The notes: generated by a model not told the origin, from the sequence alone. Counted from the first letter of the stretch, positions 37,382-48,005 are shown. The stretch is DNA of 64,000 nucleotides from Brevibacterium sediminis (GCF_013623905.1 NZ_JABKDD010000013.1:1-64000); one strand, 5' to 3'. Made by a program: numbers and translations.

Positions 37382-38734
37382 TTACTGCGTCTGCTGGGAC
37401 GCCTCTTGGCGCATGGCTGCTTTGCGGCCCTCTTCATCGGCCACGACGGCTCGACCATCGGCGAGGACCTTCTCCGCTTCGAGCGGATTGACGACGAAGA
37501 CGCCGTCGGCGTCGGCGACGATGAAATCTCCGTGGTGGCACACGGCCCCTGCTGCGGAGATGGTTTCGCGGAGTCGCCCGGGGCCGGTCTTGTACGGTCC
37601 CGCGGGAGAGACGCCGCGCGCCCAGACAGGAAATCCGAGCGCTTCGATCTCGTCGACATCGCGAATCGCGCCGTCGATCACCATGCCCGCGATTCCGCGA
37701 AGCTGAGCTCGCTCGGCGATGAGCTCACCGATGAGGGCACGTTCGCAGTCTCCTCCGCCGGCGACGACGAGGATATCCCCGGGCTGAGTCAGGGGGAGCG
37801 CCTGGTGGATGGCCAGATTGTCCCCGGGGCGTGTGTGCACTGTGAACGCCCGACCTGAGATCGGCGCCGACTTCCATATCGGTTTGACGGCGGAATCGAG
37901 AAAGCCCAACCGATCGCCGGCATCGCCGAGAGCAGAGGTGGGAATCGATGCGAGCTGTTCGGCTACGGAGGCTTCTTCAGTCCGTGAAAGGGTGAGATGG
38001 ACCGACTGCGCGGCTTGAGTCATGGGCCATTGGCGCGGGAAGCTGGCCAAGAGAGTCAGGCTGTCGTTGAGTTCGATCGATCGGCGCCGCGCGTGCTGTG
38101 CAGTGCCGTTGAGCAGTCGATCGAGTGCTTTCTCCCCGAGTGCGAGTTCGCCGGCGATCTGTGCTCGGACCCATTCGGTCTCTCCTGCCTCTTCACCGGC
38201 CTGAATGGCCTCTGTGATGAGAGCGCCCAGACCTTTCATGAAAACGCTGCGAAGGAGTTTGCGCTGTGAGGCGTCACCGATCTGCCCTTGGAGGGACTCG
38301 GTCTGGGCGCCGATCGTTCCCAGCACGGTGGCGGCAAGGTCGGAATATGGTCCCGACAGGAGCACGTGAGCCCGAGCCCCGAACTGGATGACGGATCCGA
38401 TGACTGCACCATCAACGAATTTGGCATCAGATCCGAGCGCCGACTGCACCTCACGCTTCTTCTGCGGTGAACCCGCGTTCATATCGATGTAGATTGCTTC
38501 GGAACGCAGATGTCCGGCGGCTTCGGAGGCGACCGCAACGGAAGGTGCTGCAGTGGTCAGACCGAGGACGACCTCGGCGTCGGAGACGGCTTCGGCCGCC
38601 GAAGCGGCACGCGCGACATGCGGGGGAGTCGCGACCGGACTTGGATCGAACCCGGTGACTGCTTGTCCCGCCTCGGCGAAGGCAGACGCATAAGCGGAAC
38701 CGGCTTCACCAAGACCGAGAATGGTTACTCTCAT
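37382..38734 (-). CDS. Fused 6PGDH-like dehydrogenase and RraA-family aldolase/decarboxylase
   Basis: A 450-residue protein that joins two enzymes. Residues 1-150 are a Rossmann domain (ILGLGEAGSAYASAF) of the 3-hydroxyisobutyrate/6-phosphogluconate dehydrogenase type. Residues 150-240 look like the DUF1932 helical domain (KLLRSVFMKGLGALITEAI). Residues 250-435 form an RraA-like domain with GGGDCERALIGELIAERA and the key MVIDGAIRDVDEI segment, whose Arg-Asp pair is catalytic in 4-hydroxy-4-methyl-2-oxoglutarate/CHA aldolases. Consecutive oxidation and retro-aldol or decarboxylation of an imported hydroxy acid is a reasonable guess. There is no frameshift; the fusion is in one continuous frame. 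Confidence 0.82.
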   Translation of the reverse strand: MRVTILGLGEAGSAYASAFAEAGQAVTGFDPSPVATPPHVARAASAAEAVSDAEVVLGLTTAAPSVAVASEAAGHLRSEAIYIDMNAGSPQKKREVQSALGSDAKFVDGAVIGSVIQFGARAHVLLSGPYSDLAATVLGTIGAQTESLQGQIGDASQRKLLRSVFMKGLGALITEAIQAGEEAGETEWVRAQIAGELALGEKALDRLLNGTAQHARRRSIELNDSLTLLASFPRQWPMTQAAQSVHLTLSRTEEASVAEQLASIPTSALGDAGDRLGFLDSAVKPIWKSAPISGRAFTVHTRPGDNLAIHQALPLTQPGDILVVAGGGDCERALIGELIAERAQLRGIAGMVIDGAIRDVDEIEALGFPVWARGVSPAGPYKTGPGRLRETISAAGAVCHHGDFIVADADGVFVVNPLEAEKVLADGRAVVADEEGRKAAMRQEASQQTQ

Positions 38735-38753
38735 ATTATATTCCTCTCACTGG

Positions 38754-38770
38754 ATGATAGCTAATATCAT
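38754..38770. promoter_or_regulatory. Candidate IclR operator palindrome
   Basis: ATGATA-GCTAA-TATCAT is a perfect 6-base inverted repeat 20 bases upstream of the fused dehydrogenase-RraA gene and divergent from the IclR gene. It is AT-rich against a GC-rich background. Confidence 0.6.
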
Positions 38771-38885
38771 ATGGCGCGGGTGACGGTAGTATTGAGTGGG
38801 AGCGCGCTCTTGTCAACTGTCGGCGGCCGGAAATCGGTACGTCTTCGAGCCGGCGCTCGGAAATCTGCTGAGAGGACGTGAGATC

Positions 38886-39635
38886 GTGGAAGCCAAGGGA
38901 AACCAGGGGCGCACCCTCGACAGGGCATTGGATGTGTTGGAGAGTGTGACGAACAGCCGGGAACCGGTCAGTCTGACCGACATCTCGAAGATGACTGGTC
39001 TGCACATCGCCACGACTCAGCGGCTAGTGGGGCAGTTGGTCGGACGGGACTATCTGCAAGGTGGCAAGCGCGGGTACACGCTGGGGCCGAAGGTTCTGCC
39101 GATGTCACATGCCTATGTGCTGCAGGATCGGTTGGCACTGATTGCGCCTGGTCTGCTGTCGATGCTGACCGCGCAGACCGGGCTCACCTCATCGGTGTTC
39201 GTCCGTGTGAAGGATACGAGGGTGTTGGTCGCACGGATTGAAGCGCCGAACCCTTTGAGCTATCAGTTCCCGGTCGGTCAGGTCCTCAGCCTCTTCTTCG
39301 GCGGCGGCAAGGTCTTGCTCGCCCATGCTGAACCGCAGGCGCGTCAGCAGCTCCTGGATGAATACTCGCCGATCCGATTGGAGAATGGACGCATCCAGGA
39401 TCTGAACGCGTTGCAGGAGGATCTCGAGGCAATCCGACGGGACGGCTACCTGATTGCCGAGTCGGAGCGGAACCTCGGGGCGATGAGCATCACGGCACCC
39501 ATCTGGTCGCCGGACATGGAGCTGCTCGGGTCGCTCAATTTGGTCGCCGAGCATGGTGAGATGGACAGGGAAGGGCTGTTCGACCACCGGGCAGAGCTCC
39601 TGCGAGCATGCAGGAAGATCACCGCACAGATGTGA
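38886..39635 (+). CDS. IclR-family transcriptional regulator
   Basis: A regulator of about 250 residues. The winged helix is at about residues 10-70 (VSLTDISKMTGLHIATTQRLVGQL) and the effector domain at about 80-245 (TSSVFVRVKDTRVLVARIE, ESERNLGAMSITAPI). It is divergent from the fused dehydrogenase-RraA, permease and Ldh2 genes and is therefore probably their regulator. The start is taken as GTG 38886; an upstream GTG at 38796 would add an N-terminal stretch unlike the family. Confidence 0.87.
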   Translation: MEAKGNQGRTLDRALDVLESVTNSREPVSLTDISKMTGLHIATTQRLVGQLVGRDYLQGGKRGYTLGPKVLPMSHAYVLQDRLALIAPGLLSMLTAQTGLTSSVFVRVKDTRVLVARIEAPNPLSYQFPVGQVLSLFFGGGKVLLAHAEPQARQQLLDEYSPIRLENGRIQDLNALQEDLEAIRRDGYLIAESERNLGAMSITAPIWSPDMELLGSLNLVAEHGEMDREGLFDHRAELLRACRKITAQM

Positions 39636-39683
39636 TGGCAGTGATCATCCTGCACTGACTCGAAGTCGGGTACCGGCCTGTCG

Positions 39684-40991
39684 TCACACCGACGTCGAAT
39701 ACCTCCTGGATCCGATGATGAGGAGGGCCACACTGCTGATCGCCAGCACCATCAAAGGCACCATCGACAGCGCAAAGCTTCCGGCTCGATCATTGATGAA
39801 GCCGATGAGGATGTTGTTGCCGAATGCCGCCAGCGATCCGATCGAGTTGATGATGGCGATCCCGGCGACTGCTTCCTTTCTGCTGAGCCACTCGGAACTC
39901 AGGCTCCAGAAGGGCCCTTTGGCGGCATAGGTCCCCACCAGTACGCCGCAGATCACGATGACGAACACGACGATTGTCGACGCGTTCGGGACGAAAGCCA
40001 GAGAGATCGCCGCCACGATTGTGGGGACCAATGTCATCAGCACTCGTTCGGAGCGCCGATCCGAGAGCTTGCCCCAGAGGTACATGAGGATTGCTGCCAC
40101 TGCGAACGGGATCGCATTGATGAGGCCGACCTGAGAGTCCGTGAGACCGAAGCTCTTGATGATCTGCGGCTGCCACAGTGACAGCCCTTGGCTGATCGCG
40201 GCGGTTGAGGTGTACACGAGGGCGAGCAGCATGATGCGGCCGTTAGTGAAGAGTGTCCAGAAGCTGGTGTGGGATCGTGTCTCCTCGAGGGTCTGCTCCT
40301 GCTCGCTCATTGCTGTCGTCAGCCATACGCGTTCTTCGTCGGAGAGCCACTTGGCGTCCGTCGGGCCGTTCGGCAGCACTTTGAAGGCCATGACGCCGAG
40401 GATGACGGCCGGCAGACCCTCGATGATGAACAGCCATTGCCAGCCGTCGAGGCCGAACATCGACAGTCGCAGAAGGAGCCCGCCGATGATCGATCCGAGG
40501 ACGTTGGACAAGGGAATGGCAATGCTGAACAGCGCCATGTTCCGCGCACGGTAGCGCGGAGGAAACCAGTAGGTGAGGTAGAGGATGATTCCGGGAAAGA
40601 ATCCGGCCTCAGCTGCTCCGAGGAGGATGCGCATCGCCGTGAATGAGAAAGGTCCGATGACGAACGCCATGGCGGTCGCGATGATCCCCCAGGTGATGAG
40701 AATCCGCGCGATCCACAGTCGTGCGCCGACCTTGGCGAGCATGATGTTGCTGGGCACTTCGAGCAGGACGTAGGCGAGGAAGAACAGAGAGGACCCGAGT
40801 CCGAAGATCGTTGATGTCAGACCGATGGCGTCGTTCATCTGCAAACTGGCGATTCCGACGTTGTTGCGGTCGACGTGCGCGATGAAGTATCCGAAGGTGA
40901 GGAAGGGCATCAGTTTCAGTGAGATCTTTCGAATCGTCCTCCTTTCGAGCTCGCTGCGCTGCGATGATTCAGTGGCGGTATGTGACGACAA
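39684..40991 (-). CDS. MFS transporter, anion:cation symporter (ACS) family
   Basis: A 435-residue carrier with 12 predicted helices. The first-half signature FIAHVDRNNVGIASLQM (helix 1-2) and the GAAEAGFFPGIILYLTYWFP block are typical of the ACS family, which moves tartrate, glucarate, phthalate and other organic anions. The start appears to be a TTG at 40991 behind AAGGAAG. It lies directly downstream of the lactonase-like gene on the same strand, so the two probably form a transport and hydrolysis pair. Confidence 0.88.
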   Translation of the reverse strand: MSSHTATESSQRSELERRTIRKISLKLMPFLTFGYFIAHVDRNNVGIASLQMNDAIGLTSTIFGLGSSLFFLAYVLLEVPSNIMLAKVGARLWIARILITWGIIATAMAFVIGPFSFTAMRILLGAAEAGFFPGIILYLTYWFPPRYRARNMALFSIAIPLSNVLGSIIGGLLLRLSMFGLDGWQWLFIIEGLPAVILGVMAFKVLPNGPTDAKWLSDEERVWLTTAMSEQEQTLEETRSHTSFWTLFTNGRIMLLALVYTSTAAISQGLSLWQPQIIKSFGLTDSQVGLINAIPFAVAAILMYLWGKLSDRRSERVLMTLVPTIVAAISLAFVPNASTIVVFVIVICGVLVGTYAAKGPFWSLSSEWLSRKEAVAGIAIINSIGSLAAFGNNILIGFINDRAGSFALSMVPLMVLAISSVALLIIGSRRYSTSV

Positions 40992-41032
40992 TGTCAGCTT
41001 CCTTTCGTGGTCGGTCGGTGAATCATCAAGAT

Positions 41033-42073
41033 TCAGGAGATTGAGTAGACGGAGGATGCGGTGCGGGCGAAGAGATTATCGATATCCTCTGCCGCCAGAC
41101 CCTGGCAGAGCCTGAAATAGGAGTTCCACAGCACCGTGTACGAGGCGATTCCCTTGTCGACGGGGAAGTTGCTCCCGAACATCAGCCGATCCGAGGTGAA
41201 CTCGGTCAGCAGGACGTCGAAGAACGGAGCCTGGACCGTTGCCAGCTCCGCCGAAGACGGAGGTCGATCGCGGTGCTCGACCTCGAGCCCGAACGACCGC
41301 AGGCCGATGCCGGAGATTTTAAGGTGGACATTCGGCAGGTCGGCAAGCCTGCGGACTCGATCCGACCACGGCGAGTTCGGTCGAGGCAAGCGTCCATTTT
41401 TACTCAGAGGCCCACCGAGGTGATCGATGACGATGCATGTTTTGTTGCATTCCTCTGCGAGTGAGACCACCTCATCGAGCTGACTTTCGTAGGCCCATAC
41501 GTCGAGGACGAGGCCGCGTTCACCGAGCAGCTTGACACCGTCGCGAAACGCTGGGTCGGACAAGCGGCCCGGGGGAGGAGGGAAGGGTGAGGTGACGATT
41601 GAAGGGTCCGAGTGCCACGCCGTCTGGTTGCGGACGCCTCTTAGGCGGCCGTCGGAGGCGGCGAGCATCGCGTCGAGGACGGAGTTCAGCGTGTCGCCCT
41701 GGTCGAGGTCAGCACCGGCGATGATCGCTGCTGCAACCTGACCGCGAGGTAAACGAGACGACTCCGCAGCGACTGCCGCCGCGAACTCCACCTCGCCCAC
41801 GGACCTCATGCATTCTGGTCCGGTCGTCCTGTACCCCGTTCTGCTCTGCACATAGACACTCGCCCGAAGCTTCGGAACTGCGACTGCGTCCTGATCGAAG
41901 TCATCGAGCAGATAGCGATCCCCAGGCCTGTTCCAGAGGTGGTGATGCGAATCGATGATATCGACGTCGGACGTCAGCGGCTCTTCAGCACCGAGGGCCA
42001 GCCAGGCCGGTCGAATCGGTACATGGACTCGGCGCGGACCGGCCGATCGCGCACGGGGGTGGGTGGTACTCAT
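41033..42073 (-). CDS. Amidohydrolase-2-family lactonase-like enzyme
   Basis: A TIM-barrel metal-dependent hydrolase of 346 residues. The family's first metal site is DIIDSHHHLWNRPGDRY near residue 40; RLRGVRNQTAWH, CIVIDHLGGPL and LMFGSNFPVDK follow at the expected positions. Relatives include L-fucono/L-rhamnono-lactonases and 2-pyrone-4,6-dicarboxylate lactonase. I place the start at ATG 42073, behind a GGAG 8 bases away. A TTG at 42124 would add 17 residues. The substrate is probably the compound moved by the neighbouring MFS carrier. Confidence 0.83.
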   Translation of the reverse strand: MSTTHPRARSAGPRRVHVPIRPAWLALGAEEPLTSDVDIIDSHHHLWNRPGDRYLLDDFDQDAVAVPKLRASVYVQSRTGYRTTGPECMRSVGEVEFAAAVAAESSRLPRGQVAAAIIAGADLDQGDTLNSVLDAMLAASDGRLRGVRNQTAWHSDPSIVTSPFPPPPGRLSDPAFRDGVKLLGERGLVLDVWAYESQLDEVVSLAEECNKTCIVIDHLGGPLSKNGRLPRPNSPWSDRVRRLADLPNVHLKISGIGLRSFGLEVEHRDRPPSSAELATVQAPFFDVLLTEFTSDRLMFGSNFPVDKGIASYTVLWNSYFRLCQGLAAEDIDNLFARTASSVYSIS

Positions 42074-42249
42074 CTCAGCATCTCCATCGACGTCGAAACT
42101 CGACAAACTATCATTAGGTGACAACTTCTACCACTGAGTGGCAGATGAACGATAGAGTCCTCTGGAAGGCTTGTCAACGCCCAGGCAGCCCAGAAGAGTT
42201 CGGGCACGAACTATGTCGAAGTTCGTCGGAAGAGAAGTGGGGTTTCGCG

Positions 42250-43008
42250 ATGTCGCCGAGTTCTCCTCGAGACACCAGTAACATGCGGTCACTGGACAGA
42301 GCGATCACTGTGGTCGAGGCTTTGGAGGAAGCCGGTCGGCCATTGAAGCTGGTCGAGATCTCTCGTGTGACCGGACTGCACAATGCAACCGTCCAACGCA
42401 TCCTCAACGCGCTCGAATCGCGAGGGCGGGTCGAGCGAGACGGAAGGGAATATCGATCCGGTGCCAGCGCGGTCTACGGTGCTCATGCGTATCTGACGAC
42501 GAGCCCATTGGTCGAACGTGCAAAGCCTGTGCTCAGGGAACTGGCTCAGCGAACGTCGTTGACCGCGTCGCTCTTTGTGCGAGCGGGGTGGTCGCGTGTC
42601 GTCGTGGCCAGAGTTCCTGGGGCCAAACCGATGGCATATGAACTTCCGATGGGGTCGCGGCTGTCCCTCCACCGGGGAGCGGGGAAGATCTTTGCCGCTG
42701 AATTCTCAACCGAGCAGTTGACTCAGTACATCGAGCAGGTCGCTCCTGAAGAAATGGGCGGGGAGTCCGACTCATGGGGCGCGCAGCTGAGGGCGCAGCT
42801 CAATGAGATACGTGCACAGGGTTATCACATCGCAAGAGGCGAACGTATCGTCGGAGCAATGTCGATCTCGGCGCCTGTGCGAGATCGTTCCGCGGCAGTG
42901 CGGGCGTCGATCACTGTCGGTGCCGAGTCACGGGACGTCGCTGAGGCTGCCGAACAAGAGCTGCTGGCGGAGGTGAAACACGCTGCCGAAGCCGTTCGGC
43001 TATCGTGA
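42250..43008 (+). CDS. IclR-family transcriptional regulator
   Basis: A regulator of about 252 residues with the helix-turn-helix at about 12-65 (LKLVEISRVTGLHNATVQRIL) and the effector-binding domain after residue 80 (TASLFVRAGWSRVVVARVPG, ARGERIVGAMSISAPV). It is similar in layout to the other IclR protein in this region. It is divergent from the lactonase-MFS pair and probably regulates it. The start is taken at ATG 42250; the open frame runs upstream to 42118 but that stretch contains the divergent promoter, including a CCACT-G-AGTGG palindrome at 42131-42141. Confidence 0.86.
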   Translation: MSPSSPRDTSNMRSLDRAITVVEALEEAGRPLKLVEISRVTGLHNATVQRILNALESRGRVERDGREYRSGASAVYGAHAYLTTSPLVERAKPVLRELAQRTSLTASLFVRAGWSRVVVARVPGAKPMAYELPMGSRLSLHRGAGKIFAAEFSTEQLTQYIEQVAPEEMGGESDSWGAQLRAQLNEIRAQGYHIARGERIVGAMSISAPVRDRSAAVRASITVGAESRDVAEAAEQELLAEVKHAAEAVRLS

Positions 43009-43212
43009 GCCCTCAGCTCAGCTTCCTCTTCGCCTCCGATCTCGACATTTCCGTGGAGTGAGAGTGGGCGACGCCTAGCGGAGTTGCAGGCTCTCTGACC
43101 AGGTGAGAGACCCATTGCGCAGACCACACTTCGGTGAAAGACTCACAGCATCGCGGCATTCGCCCGCAGCGAATCCGCGTTCTCACTTTCGACTCGACGG
43201 AGGATTCGCAAG

Positions 43213-44115
43213 ATGGCCAAAGAGATTTTCGTATCGCTCGGCATCGACATCGATGCAGTGTCAGGTTGGCTCGGTTCCTACGGCGGGGAAGACTCTCCCT
43301 CGGACATTCAGCGGGGCATCTTCGCCGGCGAAATCGGAGTTCCCAGGTTGCTGAAGATGCTCAAACGCCGCGATCTCAAGGCAAGCTGGTTCATCCCCGG
43401 TCATTCGCTCGAGACCTTCCCTGACCAATGCAAGATGGTGCACGACGACGGACATGAGATCGGCGCCCACGGCTATAGCCACGAGAACCCCGTCGCAATG
43501 ACGAACCGTCAGGAAGACATCGTCATGGAGAAGTCCGTCGAGCTCATCACGAACCTCACCGGCAGCCAGCCGCGTGGCTACGTCGCCCCGTGGTGGGAGC
43601 TGAGCGCATACACTCCAGAGCTGCTCAAGAAGTTCGGTTTCGAATACGACCACAGCCAGAGCCACAAGGATTTCGTGCCGTACTACTCCATCGCCGGCGA
43701 CGAATGGACGCCGATCGACTATTCGCAGTCGCCGGAAACGTGGATGAAGCCGCTCAAACACGGCAAGGAGATCGACCTCGTCGAGATCGCCGCGAACTGG
43801 TACGTCGACGACTTGCCGCCGATGCTGTTCGTGAAGAGCAGCCCGAACACCCACGGGTTCGTCAATCCGCGCGATATCGAGACCCTGTGGCGCGACCAGT
43901 TCGACTGGGTCTACCGCGAACTCGACTATGCGATCTTCCCGATCACGATCCACCCGGACGTGTCCGGCCGTCCGCAGGTGCTGCTCATGCTCGAACGGCT
44001 GCTGGACTACATCGGCGGGCACGACGGTGTGAAGATCGTGACCATGGGCGAGATCGCTGATGACTTCCGGGCACGCTATCCGTTCGAATCACCTGAACGC
44101 CCGCCGGCGTACTGA
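43213..44115 (+). CDS. Polysaccharide-deacetylase-fold hydrolase (HpPgdA/cyclic-imidase-like)
   Basis: A 300-residue NodB-fold enzyme. The metal site appears as Asp12/Asp14 in LGIDIDA, and His86 and His90 in [16 protein letters not shown] near 125 and [12 protein letters not shown] near 240 are further family blocks. This is the layout of the Helicobacter PgdA and cyclic imide hydrolase group, not of cell-wall deacetylases with signal peptides: no signal peptide is present, so the enzyme acts in the cytoplasm on a small molecule. The ATG at 43213 is preceded by a weak purine-rich site. Confidence 0.8.
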   Translation: MAKEIFVSLGIDIDAVSGWLGSYGGEDSPSDIQRGIFAGEIGVPRLLKMLKRRDLKASWFIPGHSLETFPDQCKMVHDDGHEIGAHGYSHENPVAMTNRQEDIVMEKSVELITNLTGSQPRGYVAPWWELSAYTPELLKKFGFEYDHSQSHKDFVPYYSIAGDEWTPIDYSQSPETWMKPLKHGKEIDLVEIAANWYVDDLPPMLFVKSSPNTHGFVNPRDIETLWRDQFDWVYRELDYAIFPITIHPDVSGRPQVLLMLERLLDYIGGHDGVKIVTMGEIADDFRARYPFESPERPPAY

Positions 44116-44203
44116 TAACACTGGTCAGCAAACGGCGTCCGTCGCCGGTACCTCCGTGAAGCGGGCAGATGGCCCCGTGAATACTCATGGAAAGAAGGTC
44201 GGG

Positions 44204-44944
44204 ATGAGAGTTGCCGGAGTCGACCTCGCAGCCGAGGCAGACCGCACTGGCCTCGCCATACTCAACGTTGGCGAGCGGGAATCCCTCAACGCGCGAATGA
44301 CAATTGACGAACTTCTTCTTGGCGCCGACGATGACGCGATCCGGGACACAATTGTTCAGGCAGGTCGGACAGGTATTGACGTGCCTCTTGGCTGGCCACA
44401 GAAGTTCGTCGAATTCGTGTCCGACCACGCCAGTGGAAGTCTGTCCGCGCCGGTGACCACCGACCGCGAATGGCGACGGGGGCTGGCGCTGAGGGAGACT
44501 GATCGGTCCGTCCAACGCTGCACCGGTGTCTGGCCATTGAGCGTGGCCACTGAGCGGATTGCTTATGCGGCAATGCGCTGGGCCGGTATTGAGGCACACC
44601 TGAGGGCAGAGGGCGTCTCAGCCGCTCGAGACGGGTCGGGTGTCGTCTATGAAGTCTATCCTGCGGCAGCGCTGAAAGCGTGGGGCCTGCAACATCGTGG
44701 TTACAAAGGACAGAAGAACTCTGAAGTCCGGCACCAATTGGTTGACGACCTGTCCGCGAAATTTCCCAACTTGGAGTGGAATGGGCACAGAGACCTCTGC
44801 GTTGCCGATGACAATGCGCTGGACGCAGTGCTCGCCGCCATCATCGCACTGGAAGCCTATCTGGGCAGATGCGAGCCGGCTCCCACTGAACTGAAGTCGA
44901 GTGCGCGAAGAGAAGGGTGGATCTGGGTTCCTCGAAATGACTGA
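44204..44944 (+). CDS. DUF429 domain protein
   Basis: A 246-residue protein of the DUF429 family, which has an RNase H-like fold. The N-terminal AGVDLAAEADRTGLAIL carries the first acidic residue, and DDNALDAVLAAIIALEA near the end carries the last. It may be a nuclease, but the function is unknown. The ATG at 44204 follows AAAGAAGG. Third-position GC is lower than in neighbouring genes, which suggests later acquisition. Confidence 0.75.
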   Translation: MRVAGVDLAAEADRTGLAILNVGERESLNARMTIDELLLGADDDAIRDTIVQAGRTGIDVPLGWPQKFVEFVSDHASGSLSAPVTTDREWRRGLALRETDRSVQRCTGVWPLSVATERIAYAAMRWAGIEAHLRAEGVSAARDGSGVVYEVYPAAALKAWGLQHRGYKGQKNSEVRHQLVDDLSAKFPNLEWNGHRDLCVADDNALDAVLAAIIALEAYLGRCEPAPTELKSSARREGWIWVPRND

Positions 44945-45148
44945 CCTGGCTAGTCTTCGTTCGCTAAACCCCTCGGGACTGTCCAGAGCAGTGAATCGAC
45001 CGGCCGGTCCCGGAGGGCAGCCTTGATGATCCGGCCGAGGGATCCCCACGCACACAGCGTGGAGATCCCCAGCAGAATCGTGAAGAGCCGTGACCGTACC
45101 AATTGACCTACTGGCCGATCAGGGTCGGACGCACCAAAAAACAGCGCC

Positions 45149-46780
45149 TCACCGCTTCCCCAACTCGTCGATGAGCACACGCTTGTTCTCCGAATAGTCG
45201 ACGGGCACGACCACGACGTGCACACCGCCGGCCTCGAACGCATTCTCCAGCGCGTCGCTGATGCTGTCGACATCCTCGACGCGGGTGCCGGTGGCCCCAT
45301 ACGACTCCGCGTACTTCACGAAATCAGGGTTGCCGTAAGTCAGACCGTAGTCGGGGAATCCGTCCGCAGCCTGCTTCCACCGGATCATGCCGTAGGCGTT
45401 GTCCTCGAGGATGACGACAACAAGATCGAGACCCAAACGCACAGCGGTCTCCATCTCCTGGCTGTTCATCATGAACCCGCCGTCGCCGACCACGGCCATG
45501 ACCCGACGCTCCGGGTAGGTCAGCTTCGCCCCGATCGCCGACGGCAGCCCGGCGCCCATCGTCGCGAGAGCATTGTCGAGCAGCAGAGTGTTCGCCCGGG
45601 TCGTGCGGTAGTTGCGGGCGAACCAGATCTTGTACATTCCGTTGTCCAGGGCCACGATCCCATCGGTCGGGACCACGTCGCGGACCTCCTGGACGATCCG
45701 CTGTGGGATGAAGCGATCCTCATCGGCTCCCTCGTGGATCTTGATGAGGATCTCATCGCGCATCGGCAGGAGCGCCTCGGCGGTGGGCACGGGACCGCCG
45801 AGTGCCTCGGCGAGCTTGTCCAGGGAAGGACCCAGGTCACCGATGACCTCGAACTGCGGGAAATACACCTGCTCGACGATGGCGGGACGGTACCCGATGT
45901 GGACGACGGTCGGCCCGGTCTCGTCCATCGTGAACGGCGGCTTCTCCGTCGTATCGTGACCGATGGTGACAATGACATCGGCCGCATCGATCGCGTCGTG
46001 GACGTAGTCACCGGACGTCAGCGCCGCCGTGCCCATGTACAGATCCGACGCTCCCGTCACCGACCCCTTGCCCATCTGCGTGGTGACGTAGGGGATGCGC
46101 ATCTGGGCGACAAAACGCGACAGCTCCTCACTGCTGGAAGCCCGGGAGGCATCCGCACCGAGCATGAGCAGCGGGTTCTTCGCCTCTTTGATGACGTTCG
46201 CGGCGTTCGCGATCGCCGTATCCCCGGCGACGGGCCGACCGTTCGTATGCGGTTCGATGAGCTCGAATCCGTCGACCGGCATTCCGGCGATGTCCTCGGG
46301 AAGTTCGAGGTGCACCGGTCCCGGACGCTCGGCCTGAGCGGCACGGAACGCCTCCCGGACCATTGTCGGGATCATCGCCGCCGAGGTGATCTGCTTGCTC
46401 ACCTTCGTCAGCGGGTCCATCGTCGCCACCGTATTGACCATCTGGAACGCCGCCTGCTCGGCCGTGCGGATGCCCTTCTGGCCGGTGATCATGATGACCG
46501 GCATCCCGCCGAGGTGGGCGTACGCAGCCCCGGTCGCCAGGTTGAGCGCGCCCGGCCCCAGAGTTGTGAGCACCACACCGGGCCTGCCCGTCAGCCGGCC
46601 GTAGGTGGCGGCCATGAAAGCGGCCGCCTGCTCATGCCGGGTGAGGATGAGTTCGATCGATGAGTTCCGCAGGGAGTCGACGAAGTCGAGGTTCTCCTCA
46701 CCGGGAATGCCGAAGATCCGCTCGACGCCCTCATTCTCCAGGGCCCTGACCATGACATCTGATGCACGTTGTGTCGTCAT
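45149..46780 (-). CDS. Thiamine-diphosphate enzyme, acetolactate synthase family (no small subunit)
   Basis: A 543-residue enzyme with the three-domain ThDP layout. The catalytic Glu is in ILTRHEQAAAFMAATYGRLTG near residue 51. The ThDP-metal motif is GDGGFMMNSQEMETAVRLG near residue 430, ending in EDNAYGM. No regulatory small subunit (ilvN) is adjacent and the context is not a valine-isoleucine operon. It may be a catabolic acetolactate synthase (AlsS type) or a related decarboxylase. The ATG at 46780 is chosen because a purine-rich AGGGTCGGGA lies before it; the frame stays open to 46801. About 200 bases after its stop hold no clear gene. Confidence 0.82.
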   Translation of the reverse strand: MTTQRASDVMVRALENEGVERIFGIPGEENLDFVDSLRNSSIELILTRHEQAAAFMAATYGRLTGRPGVVLTTLGPGALNLATGAAYAHLGGMPVIMITGQKGIRTAEQAAFQMVNTVATMDPLTKVSKQITSAAMIPTMVREAFRAAQAERPGPVHLELPEDIAGMPVDGFELIEPHTNGRPVAGDTAIANAANVIKEAKNPLLMLGADASRASSSEELSRFVAQMRIPYVTTQMGKGSVTGASDLYMGTAALTSGDYVHDAIDAADVIVTIGHDTTEKPPFTMDETGPTVVHIGYRPAIVEQVYFPQFEVIGDLGPSLDKLAEALGGPVPTAEALLPMRDEILIKIHEGADEDRFIPQRIVQEVRDVVPTDGIVALDNGMYKIWFARNYRTTRANTLLLDNALATMGAGLPSAIGAKLTYPERRVMAVVGDGGFMMNSQEMETAVRLGLDLVVVILEDNAYGMIRWKQAADGFPDYGLTYGNPDFVKYAESYGATGTRVEDVDSISDALENAFEAGGVHVVVVPVDYSENKRVLIDELGKR

Positions 46781-46894
46781 GTTCCCGACCCTACGCCTCA
46801 CGCGGCTCGATCCCTATGATCGACCCCACACAACCGTCACCGAGGCGGCCCACCCACCCAGCGGACCCGACCAGGGCCCTGCCGGGGGAGACGA

Positions 46895-48004
<1,110 letters not shown>

Positions 48005-48005
48005 T

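Noticed and set aside
44950..45110. Possible 50-residue membrane peptide on the minus strand after the ThDP gene
   Set aside because: It has a hydrophobic segment but only a TTG as a start and no ribosome site; support is too weak for a gene.
45218..46663. 481-codon plus-strand frame opposite the ThDP enzyme
   Set aside because: It is rich in Arg and His with no motifs, while the minus strand has full ThDP motifs.
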